A stretch of 5,195 bases of DNA from Actinomycetota bacterium (GCA_018268695.1 JAFDWD010000881.1:1-5195), one strand, 5' to 3'; numbered from the stretch's first letter, positions 1 through 5,195 are shown. Made by a program: numbers and translations. Notes: a model not told the origin generated them from the letters alone.

Positions 1-2
1 CA

Positions 3-173
3 CCGCTCTGGCTCGTCAGCTTCTCGTTGATCTACACGCTGAATCCGAAGCTCGCCGCGAAGATGCCGGCGTACTGGACTCCGATCCCTGCCGACGTCGC
101 CTTGGCGATCGCCGAGAGCCCCACCGGGCAGGTGCCCTACAGCGAGTACCGATCCTCGCTGGCCGTGCGCTGA
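3..173 (+). CDS. C-terminal fragment of an unrecognised protein
   Basis: The frame is open from the window edge and ends at the TGA at 171-173, giving 56 residues. It begins PLWLVSFSLIYTLNPK and ends PYSEYRSSLAVR. Composition is protein-like: a hydrophobic opening stretch that could be the end of a buried or membrane helix, then a Pro/Tyr/Trp-containing segment (PAYWTPIP) and a polar tail. The other two plus frames either stop early or read Arg-rich sequence typical of a shadow frame. The gene converges on the large regulator, with 15 bases between the stop codons. I do not recognise the family from this tail, so no function is assigned. That it is a real coding end is likely but not certain. 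Confidence 0.6.
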   Translation, partial: PLWLVSFSLIYTLNPKLAAKMPAYWTPIPADVALAIAESPTGQVPYSEYRSSLAVR

Positions 174-192
174 CCGAGGCCCGAGCGGTCAG
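170..192. terminator. Dyad spanning two convergent stop codons, possible bidirectional terminator
   Basis: CTGACCG (170-176) pairs perfectly with CGGTCAG (186-192) around a 9-base loop. The TGA of the plus-strand gene (171-173) lies in the left arm and the TGA of the minus-strand regulator (189-191) in the right arm. Position between converging genes suits a shared terminator. There is no T tract on either side, so intrinsic termination is only a suggestion, although GC-rich actinobacterial terminators often lack one. Confidence 0.4.
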
Positions 193-2993
193 GACGGGAT
201 CGCCGTGGCGAGCTCCCCGCGGGAGGAGATGTCGAGCTTGCGGTAGGTGTTGGTGAGGTGCATCTCGACGGTGCGGAGGGAGACGAAGAGCTCCTGGGCG
301 ATCTCGCGGTTGGTCGCGCCGCGGGCGGCGGCGACGGCGACGCGGCGCTCGCTCGGGGTCAGGGACTCGGCGCCGGAGAAGGCGCGTCGGCGGCGCCGGG
401 CGCCGGCGATCCGCAGCTCCTCGTCGACCCGCTCCTCGAGGCGCTCGGCCCCGCACTCCTGGGCCAGCTCGGCGGCCTCGCGAAGGTGCTCGCGCGCCTC
501 GGAGCGCAGCTTGCCGCGGCGCAGGGCGGCACCGAGCTCGGCCAGGGAGCGGGCCGGCTCGAGCCGGTTGGGAGCGTCGCGGAGGACCGCCACGGACTCC
601 CGCAGGGCGGCAACCCCCTCCTCTCCACCACGCAGGAGGCCGAGCGCGCGCAGCGCCGCTCCCGCGGCCACCGGGGACTCGATCGCGCGCGCCAGATCGA
701 GCTCCTCCGCGGCCAGGGCCAAGGCCTCGTCCCGTTCGCCCTCCGGCAGCAGCAGCGCGAGGTTCGACCGCCAGCGGGTGAAACGCGGCGTCGCGCCGAA
801 GGGGACGAAGATCTCGGCGACGGTCCGCAGATCGGCGATCGCTCCCTCGCGGTCGCCATCGGCGGCCTTGATCGCCGCCCGGGTCTCCAGCAGCATCCCG
901 CCGCTCTGCGTGGCGGCGAACGAAGGCGGCAGCTCGAGCCCGAGCAGGCCGTCGCGGACCTCCTGCAGCCCGGCGCGTTCGACCACCGTGTCGACACAGA
1001 AGAAGACCATCGTCGTCAGCGCCATCAGGCTCAGCTCGTTCTGTTCGATCACCTCCACCATCGCGGCCAGGTCGGCCTCGGCCTCACGGAGCCGGCCGCG
1101 GCGCGAGTCGACCGCGGCCCCCAGCCCCACCCCGGCCACCGTCGCCAGCAGGGCGCCCCGCCGCCGGCCGTCCTCCCTCACCTCGCGGCCGATTGCCTCG
1201 ACCTCGTCGAAGGCTTCGACCACCAGCAGCGCGAGCGCCGCCTGGGTGACGGTGCTGATCTCGCGCCCGTCCTGTCGCATGCCCCACTCCCGCCCACCGG
1301 GGTCGCAGAGGGCTTCGATCTCGGCCCGCGGGGTGTCCCGTACCGAGCCGAGCCCGGCGAGCATCCAGCGGAGACGCCGCGAGCCCTCCGGCGCGCTCGC
1401 CTCGACCAGCTCCCGCAGCCGCGGCAGATCGCGGTGGTACTCGGCGGCCAGCGCCGGGTCGTAGCCACGGTAGGCGGCGCGGAAGGCCTCGAGCTCGAGT
1501 ATGCCGTCCACGCCCGTGTCCGCGAAGCGGGCGAGACCGGCGTCCACCGTCGCGACGGTCGCCTCCCACTGCCCGGCCAGGGAGAGGAGATCCGCCAGCT
1601 CGAGGTAGATCCAGATGGCCTTCTCCGGCTCGACCGTCAGCTCGGCCGCCTCCTGGAGGTGTGGAATCGACTCGGGATCGCGGACCACCACCTCGAGGCT
1701 CCCCAGCGTCGCGAGCAGCTCCGCCCGCCCCGCGCCGGGCTCGAGCAGCGCCCGACGCAGGTAGGAGATGGCGCTCTCCGGCGCACCCCGGCCGACGGCC
1801 GCCTCGGCGGCCCGGCCGAGCGCCTCGAGCCCGCCGGCGACGCCCCCCGGCTCGCATAGGAGGAGATGGGCGGCGACCGCCTCCGGCTCGGCCTCCCGGG
1901 CCGACAGCGCGGCGGCGGCGCGAGCGTGCAGATCGCCGCGGTGGGCACTCGGGATGTCCTCGTAGACGGCCTGGCGGACGAGCGGGTGGACGAAGCGGTA
2001 GACGGGCCCGGCGTCGAGGATCGAGGCGGCTGCGAGTCGGTCGACGATGGTCGCCACCCGCGCCCGCTCGACGCCGGTGAGCAAGGCCAGCGCGGCAAGG
2101 TCGGTGGCGTCGCCGAGGACGGCGGCGGCGCCGGCGAGGTCGGGCGCGAGCGGATCGATACGGGCCGCCCGCTCGGCGACGGCCGCGCCGATCCGACGCG
2201 GGCCCATGACCGCGATCCGGTCCGGCGCGACGGCGGCGTCGAGCCCCTCCGCGATCAGCTCGACCAGAAGCTCCTCGATCAGGAACGGGTTGCCGCCGGT
2301 CGCCTCGTGGCAGGCCTCCGCGAGCGGCTCCGCGGCCGCGGCGCCGAGACGCTCGCGGACGAGCTCGGCGGTCCCCGCCTCGCTGAGCGGCGCCGGCCTC
2401 AGGACCGGCACGCCCAGCTCGGCGACGAGGCCGCGCACCAGCTCGCTCGCCACCCCGGGCTCGTCCGGGCGGGCGGTAAGGGCGAGGAGGACGGGCAGGC
2501 CGGCGAGGCGCCTCGCGAGGTAGCGGGCGAAGCGCAGCGAGGCGGGATCGGCCCAGTGGGCGTCGTCGATCGCGAGGACCAGCGGGCGGCCCTCCGACAG
2601 ACCGGCGAAGAACCAGAAGAGCCCGTAGAGGGAGCTCTCCGCCGCGCCCGCCTCGAGCGCCTCACCGTCGAAGCCGAAGATCGGCGCCGCCAGTCCCGCC
2701 GGCCCGGCGAAATGCTCGGCCCGGGCATCGGCGTCGAGCGAGCGCAGCAGCGGCCCGGCCAGCTGCCGGACGACGCCGAAGCCGAAGTCGCGCTCCATCT
2801 CCGAGCCACGCGCGCCCAGCACGCGATAACCGTCGGCCGCGGCCCGGTCCTCGAGCGCGCCGAGAAGCGCCGACTTGCCGACCCCGGCCGGCCCCTCGAT
2901 CAGGAGCGCTCCACCGTGTCCGTCACGACACGCTTCCGCCAGCGCGGCGTCAACCACGGCAATGTCGCCCTCACGCTCAAGCAGACGAGACAA
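189..2993 (-). CDS. LAL-type LuxR-family transcriptional regulator with N-terminal AAA/STAND ATPase
   Basis: This is a 934-residue cytoplasmic regulator of the MalT/LAL type, in which an ATPase module gates a C-terminal DNA-binding domain, normally after ligand or partner binding. Seen in order (residues from the TTG start): Walker A GPAGVGKS at 34-41; Walker B LVLAIDDAHW at 138-147; a sensor-like LTARP at 172-176; GGNPFL at 233-238; FVHPLVRQAVY at 334-344, typical of the helical domain after the ATPase; a long Ala/Leu/Glu-rich helical region from about 360 to 870, probably TPR-like; and a LuxR helix-turn-helix at 878-934 (LTPSERRV...TNREIAQEL...SLRTVEMHL). The frame stays open to an ATG at 3230, but TTG at 2993 is preferred: AGGGG lies 8 bases before it, and the protein then begins SRLLEREGDI, the usual LAL opening. 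The extra 79 upstream residues look like translated promoter DNA. It is transcribed divergently from the protease at 3321. The effector and target genes cannot be read from sequence. Confidence 0.93.
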   Translation of the reverse strand: MSRLLEREGDIAVVDAALAEACRDGHGGALLIEGPAGVGKSALLGALEDRAAADGYRVLGARGSEMERDFGFGVVRQLAGPLLRSLDADARAEHFAGPAGLAAPIFGFDGEALEAGAAESSLYGLFWFFAGLSEGRPLVLAIDDAHWADPASLRFARYLARRLAGLPVLLALTARPDEPGVASELVRGLVAELGVPVLRPAPLSEAGTAELVRERLGAAAAEPLAEACHEATGGNPFLIEELLVELIAEGLDAAVAPDRIAVMGPRRIGAAVAERAARIDPLAPDLAGAAAVLGDATDLAALALLTGVERARVATIVDRLAAASILDAGPVYRFVHPLVRQAVYEDIPSAHRGDLHARAAAALSAREAEPEAVAAHLLLCEPGGVAGGLEALGRAAEAAVGRGAPESAISYLRRALLEPGAGRAELLATLGSLEVVVRDPESIPHLQEAAELTVEPEKAIWIYLELADLLSLAGQWEATVATVDAGLARFADTGVDGILELEAFRAAYRGYDPALAAEYHRDLPRLRELVEASAPEGSRRLRWMLAGLGSVRDTPRAEIEALCDPGGREWGMRQDGREISTVTQAALALLVVEAFDEVEAIGREVREDGRRRGALLATVAGVGLGAAVDSRRGRLREAEADLAAMVEVIEQNELSLMALTTMVFFCVDTVVERAGLQEVRDGLLGLELPPSFAATQSGGMLLETRAAIKAADGDREGAIADLRTVAEIFVPFGATPRFTRWRSNLALLLPEGERDEALALAAEELDLARAIESPVAAGAALRALGLLRGGEEGVAALRESVAVLRDAPNRLEPARSLAELGAALRRGKLRSEAREHLREAAELAQECGAERLEERVDEELRIAGARRRRRAFSGAESLTPSERRVAVAAARGATNREIAQELFVSLRTVEMHLTNTYRKLDISSRGELATAIPS

Positions 2994-3001
2994 GCACCAA
3001 A

Positions 3002-3006
3002 CCCCT
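3002..3006 (-). promoter_or_regulatory. Ribosome binding site deciding a TTG start for the LAL regulator
   Basis: On the minus strand AGGGG (complement of cccct at 3002-3006) sits 8 bases before an in-frame TTG (2993-2991). The ATGs further upstream in this frame, including the one at 3230, would add residues with no family resemblance. Spacing and homology of the first residues support this start. Confidence 0.55.
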
Positions 3007-3081
3007 GACGAATTGCATCGGACCCCAGACGGCGTGGAATATACGCAGGTTTTTAGACCGGAGTCCTTGCCTATTCCTACG

Positions 3082-3091
3082 GTGGTACCAC
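3082..3091. promoter_or_regulatory. Perfect palindrome GTGGTACCAC, possible operator
   Basis: A self-complementary 10-mer lies upstream of the regulator, about 40 bases before its possible -10 on the minus strand. It has the size and symmetry of a dimer-binding half-site pair with a 2-base centre. A 10-base palindrome can arise by chance in GC-rich DNA, so only its promoter position and the shared half-site with the dyad at 3218-3232 give it weight. Confidence 0.25.
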
Positions 3092-3217
3092 GTTGTAAGG
3101 CCCCGGAAAGGGCGGAACCATGCCGAGCCGAGTCCGGAACGAGGACGACGAAGCTCGCCGGCGGCGTCATCGCATTTAGCCTCCTGGTCCCGGGCTCGAC
3201 GGCGCCGCTGCCGGCGA

Positions 3218-3232
3218 GTGGCGTCGCCACTT
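3218..3232. promoter_or_regulatory. 15-base dyad AGTGGCG-T-CGCCACT, possible operator
   Basis: Seven-base perfect arms flank a single central T, giving a compact symmetric site about 90 bases upstream of the chosen protease start. Its outer half-site GTGG/CCAC matches the palindrome at 3082-3091, although the spacing differs (5 versus 2 bases). It could bind a dimeric regulator or form a short stem in an early transcript. Which protein would bind cannot be told from sequence. Confidence 0.3.
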
Positions 3233-3320
3233 CGAACCTTTTCGCCGGTTTCAGGGTTTTCTCGATGTCCGCCGATAAACTCGGATGACCTGGGCCGATT
3301 GGCCTCTACGCAGGGAAAAC

Positions 3321-4562
3321 GTGACGATCCGACCGAACGAGGCCAATTTGAACCGCTCCGCCCGCCGTGCCCTGGTACCGCTGCTTGCCGCCTTCGCCCT
3401 TCTCGGGGCGCTGATCCTCTCCGCCACCGCCACCGCCGACGCGCCGAATCCGAAGGCGACCGCCTCGGTGATAGGGGGGCACAACGCGACGATCGCCGAA
3501 TTCCCGTCGCTCGCCTTCATCGAAGGCGTCCAGGCGACGGCGGGCTATGCCTGCACCGGCACCGTGGTGGCGCCGCGCGTCGTCCTCACCGCCGGGCACT
3601 GCGTCGAGGACATCGAATCGAGCTCGATCGTCGAGCCGGGGCTGATCGCGGTCGCGACCGGGGTCTCCAACCTGACCAAGATCAAGCAGGATCAGGTCAG
3701 CCAGGTCGAAAAGGTGCTGGCCTTTCCGGACTTCGACCCGACCAAGCTGCACGGCGACGCCGGCCTTCTGATCCTCACCGAACCGGTCACCGCGCCGCCG
3801 ATCGCCCTCGCCACCTCCACCGACGGGGCGCTCTACGAAGCGGGCGACCAGCTGACGGTCGCCGGTTGGGGAATCGACAACCGCAACACCGGCCACGCAC
3901 CGAACCAGCTGCAGTCGGCGACGGTGCCGGTCGAGGAAGCCTCGCGCTGCCGCGAAGGGACGAAGCGCTACTACCCGTTCTTCGACTCGAGCCGCCAGGT
4001 CTGCGCCCTCGATGCGCCCACCTTCCACATCACCACCTGCCACGGCGACTCCGGCGGCCCGGCGATCGCGATGCGCTCCGACGGGACCCCGGTCGAGATC
4101 GGCATCACCAGCCTCGGCGACGGTTCCTGCAACCCCTCCAGCCCGGCGGTCTTCACCCGGGTCGACCAGATCTCCTCCTGGGTGCAGAGCTGGATCGACG
4201 CGGTCGAAGCGGGCGGCCCGGTCCCGAAGGTGACCGTGCCCAAGGCCCACATCCCCTTGCTCACCCGCGAACGCGCCGAAGAAATCAGCGCCATCGCGAT
4301 GGAAGAAGCCTTCGGCCCCAAGTTCGCCCACGGCCAGGAACGGACGATCAAGTGCCAGCGCCTCGCCAAGGCGCGGGTGAAGTGCGGCGTCACCTGGTTC
4401 CAGGGGCCCAACGACTACTTCGGCAAGGTCACCGTCTTCTTCGCGATCAAACACAACGTGGTGCTCGCCGGCGTCCACTACACGGTCAACTGGGTCAACG
4501 ACCAGTGCTACTTCCACGGCGGCAACCCGCAGAGCTGCAGGATCGAAACGAAGAAGAAATAG
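3321..4562 (+). CDS. Secreted S1-family (chymotrypsin-fold) serine protease with C-terminal cysteine-containing domain
   Basis: This is a predicted exported endopeptidase of 413 residues from the GTG at 3321. An Arg-rich start (NRSARR) and hydrophobic core (LVPLLAAFALLGALIL, 18-33) form a signal peptide, probably cut after ATA (37-39). A short propeptide precedes the mature-type N-terminus VIGG (50-53). The triad is complete: His93 in LTAGHC, Asp146 in GDAGLLIL, Ser244 in GDSGGP. Cys pairs expected for the fold are present (C78/C94; two further pairs including C240). The S1-pocket position six before the Ser is Thr238, not the Asp of trypsin, so Arg/Lys specificity is unlikely. The protease domain ends near residue 295; a tail of about 115 residues with Cys345, 355, 396 and 406 follows. 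Start alternatives are ATG 3285 (no visible ribosome site) and TTG 3348 (GAGG five bases upstream, a more typical signal peptide). GTG 3321 has AGGGA four bases upstream. It is divergent from the LAL regulator. Confidence 0.92.
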   Translation: MTIRPNEANLNRSARRALVPLLAAFALLGALILSATATADAPNPKATASVIGGHNATIAEFPSLAFIEGVQATAGYACTGTVVAPRVVLTAGHCVEDIESSSIVEPGLIAVATGVSNLTKIKQDQVSQVEKVLAFPDFDPTKLHGDAGLLILTEPVTAPPIALATSTDGALYEAGDQLTVAGWGIDNRNTGHAPNQLQSATVPVEEASRCREGTKRYYPFFDSSRQVCALDAPTFHITTCHGDSGGPAIAMRSDGTPVEIGITSLGDGSCNPSSPAVFTRVDQISSWVQSWIDAVEAGGPVPKVTVPKAHIPLLTRERAEEISAIAMEEAFGPKFAHGQERTIKCQRLAKARVKCGVTWFQGPNDYFGKVTVFFAIKHNVVLAGVHYTVNWVNDQCYFHGGNPQSCRIETKKK

Positions 4563-4569
4563 GGGTTGC

Positions 4570-4584
4570 GCCGGCCGCGCCGGC
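4570..4584 (+). terminator. GC-rich stem just after the protease stop
   Basis: GCCGGC (4570-4575) pairs with GCCGGC (4579-4584) across a CGC loop, seven bases after the TAG of the protease. The position suits a transcription terminator, but the stem is only 6 bp and the following bases (agtcctagttgcg) are not a T tract. The much longer hairpin starting at 4602 could equally serve as the 3' end of the transcript. Confidence 0.35.
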
Positions 4585-4601
4585 AGTCCTAGTTGCGTTG
4601 C

Positions 4602-4655
4602 CCTGGGCGTCTCATGGAGGCCCTGGCAGGCTGTGACCTCCATGAGACGCCCAGG
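4602..4655. repeat. Perfect 19-bp inverted repeat (hairpin 1)
   Basis: CCTGGGCGTCTCATGGAGG (4602-4620) is exactly complementary to CCTCCATGAGACGCCCAGG (4637-4655) around a 16-base loop. Neither strand has a T tract after the stem, so it is not a standard intrinsic terminator. It starts 40 bases after the protease stop, so it would also lie in that gene's 3' untranslated RNA if transcription continues. A perfect stem of this length is not expected by chance. Confidence 0.9.
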
Positions 4656-4690
4656 ACGGGCGGGAGTGCGCTGTTTCTCCGAGAGTTCGT

Positions 4691-4788
4691 GCGTGAGAGG
4701 CGAAACCTCGGCCGATCCCTTGACGAAGACCGTGAGAAGTCCACACTTCCGCGCGCCTTCGGTCGCTTTACCTGGCCTTCCGTGACGG
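4691..4788. repeat. Repeat box, copy A
   Basis: This 98-base stretch matches 4861-4957 along its length with one single-base gap. The last 77 positions (4712-4788) align without gaps to 4881-4957, and 56 are identical by my count. The best-kept core is CTTCC-CGCGCCTTC-GTC and the end TGACGG. It is followed by CGGCCCAA-type sequence (4786-4793), seven bases, and then hairpin 2. The offset between copies is 169 bases, not a multiple of three, and differences do not fall mainly at every third base, so the conservation looks like DNA or RNA rather than protein. The orientation of function is unknown. Confidence 0.75.
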
Positions 4789-4800
4789 CCCAAGGGGCGT

Positions 4801-4840
4801 TGCATGCCTTTTCCACCCTATGGCGTGGAAAAGGCATGCA
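4801..4840. repeat. Perfect 16-bp inverted repeat (hairpin 2)
   Basis: TGCATGCCTTTTCCAC (4801-4816) pairs exactly with GTGGAAAAGGCATGCA (4825-4840) around the loop CCTATGGC. Two further pairs (CG with CG, 4798-4799 and 4842-4843) form outside one T-T mismatch. No T tract follows on either strand. It stands immediately downstream of repeat box A and shares no sequence with hairpins 1, 3 or 4. Confidence 0.9.
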
Positions 4841-4860
4841 TCGAGAGGTCTGGGTGCTGC

Positions 4861-4957
4861 GCATGAGATGCCACATTCACCCGATCCGGTCACAGGGATG
4901 TCGGGAACTCCACCCTTCCTCGCGCCTTCTGTCTGTTTCCGTGGACTTCCATGACGG
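4861..4957. repeat. Repeat box, copy B
   Basis: This is the second copy of the box at 4691-4788 in the same orientation. After the shared TGACGG it carries about ten extra bases (around 4953-4964, with a small GACGG-TT-CCGTC dyad) before the shared CGGCCCAA at 4966-4973. Nine bases later hairpin 3 begins. Divergence of roughly a quarter of positions implies the two copies are old or were acquired separately. Confidence 0.75.
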
Positions 4958-4982
4958 TTCCGTCGCGGCCCAAAACTCGCTG

Positions 4983-5018
4983 TCGACTTCAGGGCCCCTA
5001 TAGGGGGCTCAAAGTCGA
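4983..5018. repeat. Interrupted inverted repeat (hairpin 3)
   Basis: TCGACTT (4983-4989) pairs with AAGTCGA (5012-5018). Inside lies the self-complementary 12-mer CCCCTATAGGGG (4995-5006), with a few unpaired bases between the two helices. It occupies, after box B, the same relative place that hairpin 2 occupies after box A, with unrelated sequence. Confidence 0.75.
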
Positions 5019-5024
5019 AAGCGG

Positions 5025-5058
5025 TGAATCCGGTGTTGTGCAACACGGACCGAATTCA
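5025..5058. repeat. Inverted repeat with nested dyad (hairpin 4)
   Basis: TGAATCCGGT (5025-5034) pairs with ACCGAATTCA (5049-5058) with one C-A mismatch. The loop contains GTTG-TG-CAAC (5035-5044), itself a dyad. It begins six bases after hairpin 3 and closes the structured stretch. No conserved box precedes it directly. Confidence 0.65.
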
Positions 5059-5195
5059 GGAGTTCTTACGCTCTTCCGCACGACTTGCGGGTCTCGTCAC
5101 GGATCCGTGTCCCTCCCGTGCGCCTCGCGTGACCCGCGCGCGACGATCCTTCATCCCCTCCCGTAGACCCGGCCGTCTCGGCCACGGCCACAGCC

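Larger units (their letters stand above)
2994..3320. promoter_or_regulatory. Divergent intergenic region between LAL regulator and protease
   Basis: These 327 bases separate two divergent genes and must hold both promoters. The part next to the regulator is noticeably richer in A and T than the genes. On the minus strand TATATT (plus positions 3038-3043) lies about 45 bases before the TTG start and could be a -10 element, though no good -35 is visible at the right distance. On the plus strand GATAAA (3274-3279) is a weak -10 candidate for the protease, again without a convincing -35. Two dyads are listed separately. Open frames running through here are extensions of the flanking genes or shadows. 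Confidence 0.6.
4563..5195. other. Gene-free region with tandem repeat units and several hairpins
   Basis: No open frame here looks coding. Those present cut across the hairpins, have erratic composition and lack sensible ribosome sites. Base composition is less GC-rich than the genes on the left. The stretch from 4602 to 5058 is organised as hairpin, box, hairpin, box, hairpin, hairpin; these are listed individually. From 5059 to 5195 I see nothing firm. A small GGCCG-TCT-CGGCC dyad lies at 5171-5183, and a plus frame remains open to the window edge but shows no family features. The next gene must lie beyond the window. Confidence 0.6.

Noticed and set aside
258..1859. Long open frame of 533 codons on the plus strand opposite the regulator
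   Set aside because: It is antisense to a clearly conserved LAL gene, rich in Arg/Gly/Gln/Pro without recognisable motifs, and arises because high GC makes stop codons rare in shadow frames.
3274..3279. GATAAA as the protease -10 promoter element
   Set aside because: No acceptable -35 hexamer lies 16 to 18 bases upstream, so it is mentioned only as a weak candidate in the intergenic entry.
3306..4805. 499-codon minus-strand frame across the protease and beyond
   Set aside because: It is antisense to the protease with its intact triad, and its low-complexity Arg/Gly/Asp/Val composition is typical of a shadow. It also runs through hairpins 1 and part of unit A.
4593..5003. 136-codon plus-strand frame over the repeat region as a small gene
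   Set aside because: It starts at a TTG without a good ribosome site, reads through two perfect hairpins and both boxes in different frames, and has no protein-like pattern.
4691..5058. CRISPR array or integron attC sites
   Set aside because: There are only two long, diverged repeats rather than short identical ones with even spacers, and I find no attC-type core pair (GTTRRRY with its complement) flanking the palindromes.
5063..5151. Small minus-strand frame starting MKDRRARVTRGAR
   Set aside because: It is 32 residues, mostly Arg, with a purine-rich stretch only two bases before the ATG, too close for a normal ribosome site, and no support from context.
5171..5183. GGCCG-TCT-CGGCC dyad as a terminator
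   Set aside because: Stem of 5 bp without a T tract, at the window edge where the neighbouring gene is unseen; such short dyads are common at this GC content.
5059..5195. A third copy of the repeat box
   Set aside because: Only short stretches such as GATCCGTG and GTGCGCCTCG resemble the box, and they are not in the same order and spacing as in copies A and B.

Overview
The window is GC-rich DNA with strong G/C bias at third codon positions. It carries a very large LuxR-type ATPase regulator (LAL family) and a secreted chymotrypsin-fold protease with a short Cys-containing C-terminal domain. This combination fits a high-GC Actinomycetota, plausibly a soil lineage of the Thermoleophilia/Solirubrobacterales. 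The lineage is inferred from gene style and composition; no marker gene is present.

Layout: (1) 3-173, plus strand, the last 56 codons of an unrecognised gene. (2) 189-2993, minus strand, a 934-residue LAL regulator converging on gene 1. The two TGA stops lie 15 bases apart, inside one 7-bp dyad that may act as a two-way terminator. (3) 2994-3320, a visibly less GC-rich divergent promoter region with two clean dyads that share GTGG/CCAC half-sites. (4) 3321-4562, plus strand, an exported S1-family serine protease with an intact His/Asp/Ser triad, a non-trypsin S1 pocket and a C-terminal extension with four cysteines. (5) 4563-5195, about 630 bases without a supportable gene but full of structure. 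It holds a GC-rich stem just after the protease stop, a perfect 19-bp inverted repeat, and two diverged copies (56 of 77 ungapped positions identical) of a roughly 97-base box. Each copy is followed, 7 to 9 bases after a shared CGGCCCAA, by a palindrome whose sequence is entirely different. A further hairpin closes the set.

The regulator and protease are divergently transcribed from one intergenic region, so the regulator could control the protease, itself or both; the sequence only suggests this. The tandem 'conserved box plus variable hairpin' units at 4602-5058 are the least explained part of the window. They could be a dispersed intergenic repeat or small non-autonomous element, a pair of structured RNAs, or sites for a protein that reads DNA hairpins.
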